In this document: positions 9,165 to 17,769 of the stretch, piece by piece
Position numbering within the stretch: position 1 is the stretch's first letter
Layout: every line of letters starts with the position of its first letter
Assembly: GCA_020847695.1 (NCBI GenBank)
Contig: JADLBP010000323.1
Location: 1-64,000, forward strand
Source: Planctomycetota bacterium
Lineage (GTDB): Bacteria > Planctomycetota > UBA1135 > GCA-002686595
Direction of reading: 5' to 3'
Length of the DNA stretch: 64,000 nt
Notes under the pieces: generated by a model
What the model was told of the DNA's origin: nothing
The model's input: the letters and a program-made list of their open reading frames with translations, nothing else
Databases searched by the model: none
Program-made: the position numbers and the translations under genes

Positions 9165-9718
9165 ACGGAGACGTCGAGTTGCTCTCGGCTGCGGCGCGCG
9201 GCGATCGCGCTGCGTTCGAGCGCTTCGTCGAACGCCACGAGTTCGCGGTCTGGCGCGTGATCAAGACGCTCGAGGTCGACGTCGCCCGGGCCGAGGATGC
9301 GCTCCAGGAGACGTTCCTCGCCGCGTGGCGCTCGGCGGCGGGCTTTCGCGGCGACGAATCCGCGCGAGCGTGGCTGCTCTCGATCGCGCGACACGCGGTC
9401 TATCGCCAACATCGCAAGCGCTCCGGCGAGCCTGCGGAGATGGGCTCGCTGGTCGAGCTCGGAAGAGCCGCCGGCCTCGGCGCGGAGCCGACCACCGATC
9501 CGATGAACACCTTCGAGCAACGCGACGAGATCCTGCGCGCGTTCGAGAGCCTCAGCGCCGCGGACCGCGAAGCGATCGTGCTGCGCGACGTCGCCGAGCT
9601 CTCCGCGGAGGAGGCCGCGCGCATCGCCGGCACCAGCGTGCCCGCGCACAAGAGCCGCTTGCACCGCGCGCGCCTGAAGTTCGCGGCCTTCGTGAGGGGA
9701 GTCGACCATGTTGCCTGA
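9161..9718 (+). CDS. ECF-type RNA polymerase sigma factor
   Basis: A 185-residue sigma-70 family factor of the extracytoplasmic-function class. Region 2 (DALQETFLAAWRSAAGFRG ... WLLSIARHAVYRQHRKR) and region 4 (SLSAADREAIVLRDVAELSAEEAARIAGTSVPAHKSRLHRARLKF) are complete. GTG at 9161 overlaps the previous stop by four bases and is preferred over the upstream in-frame ATG at 9134, which would add non-conserved residues. The zinc-finger anti-sigma gene overlaps its 3' end by 11 bases. The signal and regulon are not visible. Confidence 0.92.
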   Translation: MNGDVELLSAAARGDRAAFERFVERHEFAVWRVIKTLEVDVARAEDALQETFLAAWRSAAGFRGDESARAWLLSIARHAVYRQHRKRSGEPAEMGSLVELGRAAGLGAEPTTDPMNTFEQRDEILRAFESLSAADREAIVLRDVAELSAEEAARIAGTSVPAHKSRLHRARLKFAAFVRGVDHVA

Positions 9719-9965
9719 TCGCGAAGTCGGCGGGATGCGCTGCAGTGAGGTGCTCACCGACCTCTCCAGCTACTTCGACGGCGAACTCGACGCGGCCCGT
9801 CGCGCGCAGATCGAGTCGCACGTCACCGGCTGCGACGTGTGCGCGCGCTTCGGCGGTCGTTTCGCGGAAGCGGTCAAGGCGCTGCAACGCGAGCTCAACT
9901 CGCGCGCGCCGGCGGACGCCGAGGTCCTCGCGCGGCTGCGCACTCGGTTGACGCGCGAGCTCTGA
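9708..9965 (+). CDS. Zinc-finger anti-sigma factor (zf-HC2/ZAS type)
   Basis: An 85-residue protein with the ZAS motif H-x3-C-x2-C (HVTGCDVC, residues 38-45) after an amphipathic helix beginning CSEVLTDLSSYFDGEL. Such proteins bind Zn and hold the cognate ECF sigma factor inactive, often releasing it under redox stress. It overlaps the sigma gene by 11 bases and clearly belongs with it. No membrane segment follows the zinc finger, so it should be a soluble cytoplasmic anti-sigma. Confidence 0.88.
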   Translation: MLPDREVGGMRCSEVLTDLSSYFDGELDAARRAQIESHVTGCDVCARFGGRFAEAVKALQRELNSRAPADAEVLARLRTRLTREL

Positions 9966-10171
9966 GCTCGTGTGAACGAATCGATCGCTCGGCCCCACGC
10001 GCGCAAGCGAGCTCGTGTGGCCGCGATCGGTGCCCAGCCGACCACGCGCAGCACGTTCCGCCGCCGCGGACCGCGTGGCGCCGGCTCGCGTCGGCTTCGT
10101 GTCGCCGCGCACGGCCGGCGTCCGTCGCTCGGGCGCATCTGGTAAGCTCGCTCGCCGAGGGAATCGCGCGC

Positions 10172-11143
10172 ATGAGCCAGAAACGACCCGACGAGGCCGC
10201 CGCCGGCGCGTCCGTGAACCCGGCCTGGAGCTCCGAGAAGCCCGCCGGCATCCCGGTGCGCACGCCGAAGCCGGCGTGGTTGAAGGTGCCGCTGCCCGGC
10301 GGCGAGGGCTACGCGAAGCTGAAGGCGCTGACCGAGTCGCTGAAGCTGAACACCGTCTGCCAGGAGGCGCGCTGCCCGAACGTCGGCGAGTGTTGGAAGG
10401 GCGAGCACGCGACGATGACGCTGATGGTGCTCGGCGACGAGTGCACGCGGCGTTGTCGCTTCTGCGCGGTCAAGACCGTCGATCGCGCGGCGCCGCCGGA
10501 TCCCGACGAGCCGTTGCACGTCGGGCAGGCGGTCGCGGCGATGAAGCTCGCCTACGTGGTGATCACCAGCGTCGATCGCGACGACCTCGCCGACGGCGGC
10601 TCCGCGCACTACGCGGAGTGCATCCGCCGTGTGCGCGAGCTCGCGCCCCAGACGATCGTCGAGACGCTGATCCCGGACTACCAGGGCGATTCGCTCGCGA
10701 CGCTGATGGCCGCGGCGCCCGACGTGCTCGCGCACAACGTCGAAGTCGTCGATCGGCTCCAGCGCAAGATCCGCGATCCGCGTTGCTCGTTCGAGCGCTC
10801 GCTGTCGACGTTGCGCGGCGCGAAACGGCTCGACGGCAAGGTCTTCACGAAGTCGTCGCTGATGCTCGGCCTCGGCGAGACGCACGAGGAGGTCGTCGAG
10901 AGCCTCGAACGACTGCGCGCGGCGGAAGTCGACTTCCTGACGCTCGGCCAGTACCTGCGGCCGACCGAGAACCACGCGCCGGTGCGCGAGTACGTGCACC
11001 CCGATCGCTTCCTCGCGTACCAGAAGCTCGGCGAGCAACTGGGCTTCCGCTACGTCGCGTCCGGCCCGTTGGTGCGCTCGAGCTACAAGGCGGGCGAGTT
11101 CTTCGCCGCCCGCCTCGTGCGCGAGCGTCGCGCGGAACGCTGA
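10172..11143 (+). CDS. lipA: Lipoyl synthase
   Basis: A 323-residue radical SAM enzyme that inserts two sulfurs into octanoyl-lysine of lipoyl domains. Both clusters are visible: the auxiliary cluster cysteines CQEARCPNVGEC (C-x4-C-x5-C) and the radical SAM CTRRCRFC (C-x3-C-x2-C). The C-terminal RSSYKAGE motif contains the Ser that ligates the auxiliary cluster. It stands alone, about 200 bases after the anti-sigma gene. No lipB is adjacent. The pyruvate dehydrogenase E2 at 30.5 kb, with two lipoyl domains, is a likely client in this genome. Confidence 0.96.
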   Translation: MSQKRPDEAAAGASVNPAWSSEKPAGIPVRTPKPAWLKVPLPGGEGYAKLKALTESLKLNTVCQEARCPNVGECWKGEHATMTLMVLGDECTRRCRFCAVKTVDRAAPPDPDEPLHVGQAVAAMKLAYVVITSVDRDDLADGGSAHYAECIRRVRELAPQTIVETLIPDYQGDSLATLMAAAPDVLAHNVEVVDRLQRKIRDPRCSFERSLSTLRGAKRLDGKVFTKSSLMLGLGETHEEVVESLERLRAAEVDFLTLGQYLRPTENHAPVREYVHPDRFLAYQKLGEQLGFRYVASGPLVRSSYKAGEFFAARLVRERRAER

Positions 11144-11164
11144 ACTCGTCCGGTCGCGTTGGCC

Positions 11165-11773
11165 ATGACGCTCGGAGGCCTCCTCTCGGACGTGCCGCAG
11201 TGGGTGTACGACACGTCGGGCTCGGTGTGCGTCGTCGTCTCGCTCGTCCATCTGTTCGAGAAGCGCGTCACGTACTGGCACTGGTCGAACGCCAGCCTGA
11301 TCCCGTACTTCCTGCTGTTCGCGGGCACGCGTCAGTACATGCTCGCCGGGCTCCAGGTCAGCTACCTGATCTTCGGCATCCACGGTTGGTGGTTGTGGAA
11401 GCTCGAAGCGCGGCGCGATCGTCACGGCACCCGTTTCGCCGAGGGCTTCTGGTACAACCTCGGTTGGGTCCTCACGCTCGCGATCTTCGCGTACACCGCG
11501 GCGATCACCGAGTTGGTGGGGGTGTGGGCGTGGCTGCAGTTCGCGATCACGAGCCTCGCGCTGATCGCCAACTGGGGCACGACGCGCAAGTGGCGCTGGA
11601 GCTGGTTCGTCTGGATGGCGGTCAACGTCGCGAGCGCGATCTACTTCGCACGCCAGGGCTTCTGGGCGCAGTTCGCGCTGCAGTTCGTCCTTTTCGCGAT
11701 GTCGGTCCAAGGCGCCCGCGCTTGGCGTCGGAAGAGCTCGACGAGCACCTCACCGCATGCCGTCGTCATTTGA
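11165..11773 (+). CDS. pnuC: PnuC-type nicotinamide riboside transporter
   Basis: A 202-residue integral membrane protein with about seven helices. Segments such as YWHWSNASLIPYFLLF, YLIFGIHGWWLWKLE and WFVWMAVNVASAIYFARQG match the PnuC family. ATG at 11165 is the first Met before the conserved region. Its 3' end overlaps the NadR-like gene by 17 bases. Together the two genes form an NAD salvage unit: uptake of nicotinamide riboside, then phosphorylation and adenylylation. Confidence 0.9.
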   Translation: MTLGGLLSDVPQWVYDTSGSVCVVVSLVHLFEKRVTYWHWSNASLIPYFLLFAGTRQYMLAGLQVSYLIFGIHGWWLWKLEARRDRHGTRFAEGFWYNLGWVLTLAIFAYTAAITELVGVWAWLQFAITSLALIANWGTTRKWRWSWFVWMAVNVASAIYFARQGFWAQFALQFVLFAMSVQGARAWRRKSSTSTSPHAVVI

Positions 11774-12803
11774 GCACGCGCTGATCGTCGGCAAGTTCGC
11801 GCCTCCGCACCGCGGACATCAGCTCCTGATCGAAACGGCGCTCGCGGAAGCCGCCCGAGTCACCGTGCTCGTGTGGTCGAACCCCGACTTCCCTTCGATG
11901 CCGAGCGCGCGCCGCGCCGAGTGGCTGCGCGAGCTGTACTCGAACGAAGGCCCGTCGCGCTTGACGGTCCACGTCCCGACGCAGCCGCCGCTCGACGACG
12001 CGCCGGACGAAGTCCAACAGTCCTTCACGCGCGCCTGGTTGCTGGAGCACGGGCTCCGTCCGGACGTCGTGTACACGAGCGAAGCGTACGGAGAGCCTCT
12101 CGCGGCTCGACTCGGAGCGCGCCACCGCGAAGTCGATCGCGCCCGGGTGCGCGTGCCGGTGTCCGGCACGCTGCTGCGCGAGGACGTTCACGCTCACCGG
12201 CGCTTCTTGGATCCGCGCGTGTATCGACACTTCGTCGAGCGCGTCGTGTTGCTGGGCGCGGAGTCGACGGGCAAGACGACGCTTGCGGCTCGACTCGCCG
12301 CCGACTTCGGGACCGTTTGGGTGCCCGAGTACGGTCGCGAGCACTACGAGCAGCGCGGTGGGCGGCTCGAGTTCGAGGACTACCTCGAGATCGCGCGCCG
12401 GCATCGGGAGCTCGAGGACGAAGCCGCGTTGCGCGCGACGCGCTACGTCTTCGTCGACACCAACGCGCTGACCACGCTCTTCTTCAGCCACTACTACGGC
12501 CGGGACAGCCTGCCGGCTCTGCGCGAGCTCGCCGACGAGTGCTCCAGCCGCTACTCGCGCACGTTCGTCTGCGGAGACGACATCCCCTTCGTGCAGGATG
12601 GTTGGCGCGACAACGCGGTGTGGCGCGCGCGGATGCAGGGCATGGTGCTCCACGACCTGATCGTGCGCGGGATCCGCTACGAGGTCGTCGAGGGCAGCCT
12701 CGACCAGCGGGTCGCGCGGGTCCGCGAGGCGCTCCTGCGACCGGTCGAGACGCCGCCGCCGTCGCGCCGCGGATGGAACCTCGGCCCGCGTCCCGGCGCG
12801 TGA
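11757..12803 (+). CDS. nadR: NadR-like bifunctional NMN adenylyltransferase / ribosylnicotinamide kinase
   Basis: A 348-residue two-domain enzyme. The N-terminal nucleotidyltransferase has GKFAPPHRGH (residues 12-21, the GxFxPxHxGH nucleotide-binding motif) and VSGTLLRED, equivalent to the ISGTxIR motif. The C-terminal kinase has a P-loop GAESTGKTT near residue 165. There is no N-terminal helix-turn-helix, so unlike the enterobacterial protein it is probably not a repressor. The 17-base overlap with pnuC supports trapping of imported nicotinamide riboside as NMN and then NAD. Confidence 0.92.
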   Translation: MPSSFEHALIVGKFAPPHRGHQLLIETALAEAARVTVLVWSNPDFPSMPSARRAEWLRELYSNEGPSRLTVHVPTQPPLDDAPDEVQQSFTRAWLLEHGLRPDVVYTSEAYGEPLAARLGARHREVDRARVRVPVSGTLLREDVHAHRRFLDPRVYRHFVERVVLLGAESTGKTTLAARLAADFGTVWVPEYGREHYEQRGGRLEFEDYLEIARRHRELEDEAALRATRYVFVDTNALTTLFFSHYYGRDSLPALRELADECSSRYSRTFVCGDDIPFVQDGWRDNAVWRARMQGMVLHDLIVRGIRYEVVEGSLDQRVARVREALLRPVETPPPSRRGWNLGPRPGA

Positions 12804-12827
12804 CCGAGGTCCCGGCGGACGGGTCAC
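12800..12827. terminator. Bidirectional hairpin between convergent nadR and doxX genes
   Basis: GTGACC at 12800-12805 pairs with GGTCAC at 12822-12827, with an inner GTCC/GGAC stem and a CGGC loop. It sits exactly between the convergent stop codons of the NadR-like and DoxX genes. There is no U-tract, so it would be a weak intrinsic terminator at best. Confidence 0.4.
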
Positions 12828-13321
12828 CGCGCGTCGCGCTCGAACGAGCGGTCGACCGAGAAGCGCCCGCCGCCGCGCAGCACGAGCACCGCGGCGAGGC
12901 CGATCACCAAGAGGTGGTACTCGAAGCCCTCGCCTTGCTGCGCGCCGAACCAGTTCATGAAGAAGCCGTGCTGGGCGTGCACGGTGGTGATCGCGCCGAG
13001 CATCAGTCCGACCACGCCGAGCGCGACCGGGCGGGTGAGGAACCCGAACAGCAGGAAGAGCGGTCCGAAGAACTCGAGCAGGATCAGACCGGCGGCCAGC
13101 GGAGTCGGCACGCCGATCGTGTCGGTGAAGTAGCCCATCGTTCCGCTCCAACCGTAGCCGCCGAACCACCCGAGCAGCTTCTGCGCGCCATGCGGCCACA
13201 GCACGACGGCGAGAGCGAGGCGCGCGACCGGCAGGCCGAGGTCGTCGTGGGTGGCGAAGACCTTCGAGAGCAGCGAGGTCGTCGGACGGGTTGCTTGTCG
13301 TGTCAGTGCTTGACTAGTCAT
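12824..13321 (-). CDS. DoxX family membrane protein
   Basis: A 165-residue protein with four membrane helices typical of DoxX/DoxD-like proteins (VARLALAVVLWPHGAQKLLGWFGG, LAAGLILLEFFGPLFLLFGFLTRP, ALGVVGLMLGAITTVHAQHGFF, LVIGLAAVLVLRGGGRFSVDR). DoxX proteins are linked to redox stress and thiosulfate/quinone metabolism, but most have no proven role. The ATG at 13321 lies inside the palindrome TGACTAGTCA, which also occurs at the marR promoter upstream. The gene is therefore probably repressed by that MarR protein. Confidence 0.9.
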   Translation of the reverse strand: MTSQALTRQATRPTTSLLSKVFATHDDLGLPVARLALAVVLWPHGAQKLLGWFGGYGWSGTMGYFTDTIGVPTPLAAGLILLEFFGPLFLLFGFLTRPVALGVVGLMLGAITTVHAQHGFFMNWFGAQQGEGFEYHLLVIGLAAVLVLRGGGRFSVDRSFERDAR

Positions 13322-13322
13322 G
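13310..13322 (-). promoter_or_regulatory. Candidate MarR operator over the doxX start codon
   Basis: The minus strand reads CATGACTAGTCAA, containing the perfect 10-bp palindrome TGACTAGTCA (13311-13320). The ATG of doxX lies within it. The same 13 bases occur on the plus strand at 13929-13941 in front of the adjacent MarR gene. A repeated AT-rich palindrome is conspicuous in this GC-rich region. Confidence 0.65.
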
Positions 13323-13389
13323 TGTTCTACCTGGGGTCGTGAGTCGGTCGTTTCGTCGATCGCGCGGACGACGTGCCCGCGCGGCGGTC

Positions 13390-13905
13390 TCAGGGGTACA
13401 GCGCGCGGAGCGCGTCGAGCATGCGGATCAGCTCGCGCAGCTCGGCGTCGTCGAACGCGCTGTCGGGCAAGTCGTCGAACTCGTCGACGACCGCGTCGAG
13501 CTTCGCGAGCAGCGCGAGGCCGGAACGGCTGACTTTGCAGCGCACCTGACGGCGGTCCTCCGCGGAGCGCTGGCGCTCGATCCAGCCCTTGAGCTCGAGC
13601 CGATCGAGCAAGCGGGTGACCCCCGGCGTGCGCTCGATCATGCGCTCCGCGATCTCCAGCGTCGGCAGTCCCTCCGCACCGGCGCCGCGCAGGATGCGCA
13701 GCACGTTGTACTGCTGGCGGGTGATGTCGCCGGCGGCGGCGAGCTCGCGATCGAGCCGCGAAGCCAGCCGATCGCTGGTGACCATCACCGCGAGCAGCGC
13801 CTCCTGCGCGAGCGACCGGAACGGTCTGGATTGCTTCAGCTCCTCGGCCACGCTGCGGGCGACGGGTGCGGCGGACTTGCGGCGGGAGCGAGCTTGGGCG
13901 GACAT
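13390..13905 (-). CDS. MarR family transcriptional regulator
   Basis: A 171-residue winged-helix repressor. The recognition region (TRQQYNVLRILRGAGAEGLPTLEIAERMIERTPGVTRLLDRLELKGWIERQRSAEDRRQVRCKVSRSG) is a textbook MarR fold including the basic DRRQ wing. The ATG at 13905 is preferred; the longer frame begins with a TTG at 13941 that is itself part of a promoter-like -35. The gene is upstream of doxX in the same direction with a 68-base gap, and both have the same palindrome at their starts. Autoregulation and control of doxX are therefore likely. Confidence 0.9.
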   Translation of the reverse strand: MSAQARSRRKSAAPVARSVAEELKQSRPFRSLAQEALLAVMVTSDRLASRLDRELAAAGDITRQQYNVLRILRGAGAEGLPTLEIAERMIERTPGVTRLLDRLELKGWIERQRSAEDRRQVRCKVSRSGLALLAKLDAVVDEFDDLPDSAFDDAELRELIRMLDALRALYP

Positions 13906-13912
13906 GCAGGGC

Positions 13913-13941
13913 AGTATCGGCGCGATTGCATGACTAGTCAA
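13913..13941 (-). promoter_or_regulatory. marR promoter with overlapping palindromic operator
   Basis: On the minus strand a -35-like TTGACT (13941-13936) and a -10-like GATACT (13918-13913) are separated by 17 bases. The palindrome TGACTAGTCA (13931-13940) overlaps the -35. A transcript would start close to the ATG at 13905, so the mRNA may be leaderless or nearly so. Binding of the MarR dimer here would block RNA polymerase. Confidence 0.5.
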
Positions 13942-14046
13942 CTATTTGTCCGAAAAACTCCCGGCTCCGACCGGCGGGGCGGTTCTGCGCCGGCGGGCGG
14001 CCTCCGCGCGGCTGGAGATCCCGGCCTGCGCCCGTATCGTGGAGCG

Positions 14047-15006
14047 ATGCGCTCCTTCGCCGCGTGTCTCCTGCTCTGGATCGCGAGCTGCGCCGCCGTC
14101 GACGGGTCGGCCGCGCGCGCGACGGTCACCGATCGCGCCACGGCGCGCGGACCGCGCGTGCTCGTCGTGATCGCCCACCCCGACGACGAAACCGCGTTCG
14201 CCGGCGCGCTCTACAAGGTGACGACGCACCTCGACGGCGTGTGCGACGTGCTGGTGATCACCAATGGCGAAGGCGGCTTCAAGTACGCGACGCTCGCCGA
14301 GCGGATCTATGGCGTCGAGCTGACCGACGAGCGAGTCGGTCGCGCCGAGCTGCCCGCGATCCGGCGCCGAGAGCTGATCGAAGGCGCGCGCGTGCTCGGC
14401 GTGCGGCGGATCGAGTTCCTCGCGGAGCGCGATCATCGCTACACCACCGACCTCGCGGAGGTGCTCGGACCGGACGCTCGCGTGTGGGACCTCGCGCGGA
14501 TCCGCGCGGCGCTCGCGCGCGCGCTCGCCGACGAGCCCTACGACTTCGTCTTCGCGCTGCGGCCGACCGCGACGACGCACGCGCACCACCAGGCGGCGAC
14601 TCGGCTCGCCCGCGAGGCGGTGCTGGCGACGCCCGCGTCGCGGCGACCGGCGCTCCTGATCGGCTCGGTCAGCTCGCCGAGCCAGCCCAGCGAGTCGCCG
14701 ACCTCACCCGATGGCGTCGATCTGCCCGCGCCGACGTTCCACTTCGATCGGCTGCAGAGCTTTGGCTTCCAATCCAAGCTCGACTACCGCGTCGTCGTCA
14801 ACTGGGAGATCGCCGCGCACAAATCGCAGGGCACGATGCAGCTCGCGATGAACCGCGGCGAGCGCGAGGACTTCGCGTTGTGGGGGACCGAGAGCGAAGC
14901 GGACGTCGCCGCGGCGACCGAGCTCTTCCGACGCCTCGCCGAACCGCAGTTCGAGTCGAAGACGTACGGCGCGTCCGCCGGCACCAACGCGGAAGCGAAG
15001 CGATGA
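14047..15006 (+). CDS. PIG-L family deacetylase, probable lipoprotein
   Basis: A 319-residue protein of the PIG-L/LmbE Zn-dependent N-acetylglucosaminide deacetylase family. The metal-binding motif AHPDDE is at residues 43-48, and a second His-rich motif THAHHQAA lies near residue 180. A short signal with lipobox IASC (Cys15) suggests export and lipid anchoring, which is less usual for the family. The stop overlaps the start of the acyltransferase-like membrane gene (ATGA). The pair could remove and add acetyl groups on amino sugars; that link is inferred. Confidence 0.87.
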   Translation: MRSFAACLLLWIASCAAVDGSAARATVTDRATARGPRVLVVIAHPDDETAFAGALYKVTTHLDGVCDVLVITNGEGGFKYATLAERIYGVELTDERVGRAELPAIRRRELIEGARVLGVRRIEFLAERDHRYTTDLAEVLGPDARVWDLARIRAALARALADEPYDFVFALRPTATTHAHHQAATRLAREAVLATPASRRPALLIGSVSSPSQPSESPTSPDGVDLPAPTFHFDRLQSFGFQSKLDYRVVVNWEIAAHKSQGTMQLAMNRGEREDFALWGTESEADVAAATELFRRLAEPQFESKTYGASAGTNAEAKR

Positions 15007-16097
15007 ACGCGGCGAGCGGTCGCCTGCGCTCGCTCGACGCGTTGCGCGGCTTCGACATGCTCTGGATCATCGGCGGCGGCGCGATCGTCGGCGCGTGGGC
15101 GGATGCGAACGACTGGGCATGGCTCGACGCCGCGAAGGCGCAGACCGAGCACGTCGAGTGGCACGGCTTCCACCTCTGGGACCTGATCTTCCCGTTGTTC
15201 CTGTTCGTCGCCGGTGCGTCGCTGCCGCTTTCGTTCGCGAAGCGGCGGGAGCTCGGCGCGAGCGACCGGACATTGGCGCTGCACGCGCTGCGCCGCGGGC
15301 TGGTGCTCGTGCTACTCGGGCTCGTCTACAACGGGCTGTTGAAGTTCGACTTCGCGACGCTGCGCTGCGCGAGCGTGCTCGGACGGATCGGGCTCGCGTG
15401 GATGTGCGCCGCGTGGATCGTGCTCGGCACGCGCACGGTGCGCGCGAGGCTCGCTTGGGTCGGCGCGCTGCTGATCGGGTATTGGCTCGCGCTGAAGCTC
15501 GTGCCCGTGCCGGGGTTCGGCGCCGGGAACCTCGAGCCGGGCGCGACGTTGACCGACTGGCTCGATCGCGAGTTCCTGCCGGGGCGACTCCATCGCGAGG
15601 TGCGCGATCCCGAGGGGCTGCTGGCGACGCTGCCGGCGATCGGCACCGCGTTGCTCGGCACGGTCGCGGGGGAGGAGCTCCGCGACGGTGTGCGTTCGGG
15701 CACCGCGCGTGTCGGGCGGCTCGCGCTGTGGGCGGTCGCGTGCTTCGCCCTCGGTTGGCTATGGTCGCTCGACTTCCCGCTGAACAAGAACCTGTGGACG
15801 AGCTCGTTCACGTTGTGGTGCGCGGGTTGGAGCTTCGCGTTGGTCGCGGGATTCCATCTCGTGTTCGACGTGTGGCGCGTCGAGCGCGGCGCGTTCTTCC
15901 TCGAAGTGATCGGTGCGAACGCGATCACGATCTATCTGCTGCAGGCGTTCGTCGACTTCGACGCGCTGGCGAGCCTCCTGCTCGGCGGTCGCGGCGCGCT
16001 GAAGCTGCATCCCGCGCTGGTCGCGAGCGGCGGGCTCGCGCTGCGCTGGCTCTTGCTCTGGCTGCTGTACCGCGCGCGGATCTTCCTGCGCGTCTGA
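15003..16097 (+). CDS. Heparan-alpha-glucosaminide N-acetyltransferase-like membrane protein (DUF5009/NagX type)
   Basis: A 364-residue integral membrane protein with about ten helices. The N-terminus R-x-x-SLDALRGFDMLWIIGG and the segment HGFHLWDLIFPLFLFVAGASLPLS match the COG4299 family, which includes lysosomal HGSNAT and bacterial NagX. These proteins move acetyl groups across a membrane onto glucosamine. Translation is coupled to the preceding deacetylase by a four-base overlap, supporting a joint role in amino-sugar modification or salvage. Confidence 0.88.
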   Translation: MNAASGRLRSLDALRGFDMLWIIGGGAIVGAWADANDWAWLDAAKAQTEHVEWHGFHLWDLIFPLFLFVAGASLPLSFAKRRELGASDRTLALHALRRGLVLVLLGLVYNGLLKFDFATLRCASVLGRIGLAWMCAAWIVLGTRTVRARLAWVGALLIGYWLALKLVPVPGFGAGNLEPGATLTDWLDREFLPGRLHREVRDPEGLLATLPAIGTALLGTVAGEELRDGVRSGTARVGRLALWAVACFALGWLWSLDFPLNKNLWTSSFTLWCAGWSFALVAGFHLVFDVWRVERGAFFLEVIGANAITIYLLQAFVDFDALASLLLGGRGALKLHPALVASGGLALRWLLLWLLYRARIFLRV

Positions 16098-16103
16098 ACC
16101 CGT

Positions 16104-17447
16104 TCACGCCTTCGTGCGGGCGTCGATGCGGCGTGTGACGACGACGAACACGGTCATCGCGACGAGCGACAACGCGCCGACTCCCGTGAACGCGTACCAG
16201 ACCCAGTGCGCGTGCGCGTACGCCGTCGGCATGGCGCCTTGCCCCGCGATCCACGCGGCGTGTTGCGATCGCTCGGCTTCGGCGAGCGACGACGGATCCG
16301 GGCAGAACGCCTTCAGCAGGTAGCCCGCGAACACGAAGCCGAAGAGCCACGCGAAGAACGTGTTCATGTGCGCATAGCCGAGATACAGACCCTCGCGGCC
16401 CGGCGGCGCCTGCTTCGACGCGAACTCCAGGTACTTCGGGCTCAGGAAGCACTCTGCGATGCCCTGGATCGCGATGCCGATCACCATCATCAAGGTGATC
16501 GGGTGCACCACGGCGCCGAGGATGTCGAAGTTGCGAGTGAAGAGGCTCGAGCACGCCATCGTCAGCGCGGAGAACGGGATCAGCACCATCGCGACCGTGA
16601 TCGCGTTCTCGGGCTTCCACTTGGCGACCAGCTGCGTGACCCACACGACGCACAGCACGACCACGAGCGGGTTGACGTTCGCGTACCACTCCGGCTTGTA
16701 GGTTTCGCCCGCCATGCGGATCACGTAGTCGGGCATCGAGGCGTAGAGCTGTCCCTGGATCGCCCAGAAGCCCGCCGTGATCAGGATCAGCGCAGTGAAA
16801 CGCGCGTTGCGTATCACCGTCCACATCCCGGCGAACGTGTCGCCGATGCTCCGTGGTCGCGCGACCGCGTCCTCCTTCGGCCGGAAGAAGAGGGCGACGA
16901 TCACCAGGGCGACGAGCGACGCGGCCGACGAGAAGTACGGCACGTTGTTCACGCCGAGCTCGATACGGATCGGAGCGACGATCGTCTTGCCGGTGAACGA
17001 GCCGATGTTCACCACCATGTAGAAGATGCTGAAGGCGCGCGCGCGGTTGGTGTCGTCGGAGCTCTTGCTCGCCGTTCCGGTGATCACCGGCTTGACGAAC
17101 GACCCGCCGACGACGACCAGGAACAACGCGCCGAGCACCGGCACGAGGTCGTGGGAGAGCCCGAGTCCTCCGTAACCGAGCGTGAGCAACGCGAACGCGA
17201 GGATCAGCGAACCGCGGAACCCGAGTCGGTCGGCGATCGCGCCGGTGAAGAACGGGAAGAGGTAGATCAGCGCTCCGAACAGGCCTGCGATGAAACCCGC
17301 TTCGACGTCGTCGAGCCCGACGACCCGAAGGAGGTACGTGCGCAGCGCGATGAACGTGCCGTAGTACGCCGCCCGCTCGCAGAGTTCCGAGGCGTTGGCG
17401 ACCCAGAACGCGCGCGGGAACTTCCAAGTGCTCTTGGTGTCGGCCAT
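16104..17447 (-). CDS. POT/PTR-family proton-coupled (oligo)peptide transporter
   Basis: A 447-residue major-facilitator protein with 12 predicted helices. The N-terminal ELCERAAYYG matches the ExxERxxYYG proton-coupling motif of the POT family of di/tripeptide and nitrate symporters. The frame is open to 17738, but the Met at 17447 directly precedes the conserved start (MADTKSTWKFPRAFW) and is chosen. The gene ends six bases from the convergent NagX-like gene. The substrate is unknown; peptides are the usual cargo. Confidence 0.88.
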   Translation of the reverse strand: MADTKSTWKFPRAFWVANASELCERAAYYGTFIALRTYLLRVVGLDDVEAGFIAGLFGALIYLFPFFTGAIADRLGFRGSLILAFALLTLGYGGLGLSHDLVPVLGALFLVVVGGSFVKPVITGTASKSSDDTNRARAFSIFYMVVNIGSFTGKTIVAPIRIELGVNNVPYFSSAASLVALVIVALFFRPKEDAVARPRSIGDTFAGMWTVIRNARFTALILITAGFWAIQGQLYASMPDYVIRMAGETYKPEWYANVNPLVVVLCVVWVTQLVAKWKPENAITVAMVLIPFSALTMACSSLFTRNFDILGAVVHPITLMMVIGIAIQGIAECFLSPKYLEFASKQAPPGREGLYLGYAHMNTFFAWLFGFVFAGYLLKAFCPDPSSLAEAERSQHAAWIAGQGAMPTAYAHAHWVWYAFTGVGALSLVAMTVFVVVTRRIDARTKA

Positions 17448-17769
17448 GGAGCGCGAGTCGAGCACCCGGGCTCGCGGAGCGCCAGCGCGAACTCGCCCGT
17501 GACCCGGCGCGAACGTCGGCCGCGGCGCGCGAGCAGCCGCGTCGAGAGCATCCGATGCTGCTGTTCGGTCTCGATCGCCTTCGCGGGCGGGGTGAACTCC
17601 TTGCGGACCGACTTCCAGTCGATCGACGTCGTCGCGAAGCGAGGAGCCGCACTGCTGCTCGAGCTCGCCGAGTGCGTACGCGACGTCGCGTTCGTAGGGC
17701 GACCGTGCGCGCGATCGGTGCGGCGAACGCCAGTGCAAGCGACAACCAGAACAGGATCAGCCGGCGCAT
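17448..17769 (-). pseudogene. Possible frameshifted small secreted protein
   Basis: On the minus strand an ATG at 17769 opens a good signal peptide (MRRLILFWLSLALAFAAP), but the frame then becomes Arg-rich and implausible. Protein-like sequence continues in the next frame (YERDVAYALGELEQQCGSSLR) and then in the third (DWKSVRKEFTPPAKAIETEQQHRML). Two single-base shifts in the same direction would join them. This could be a decayed gene, sequencing error or coincidence; no homologue is recognised. Confidence 0.28.
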
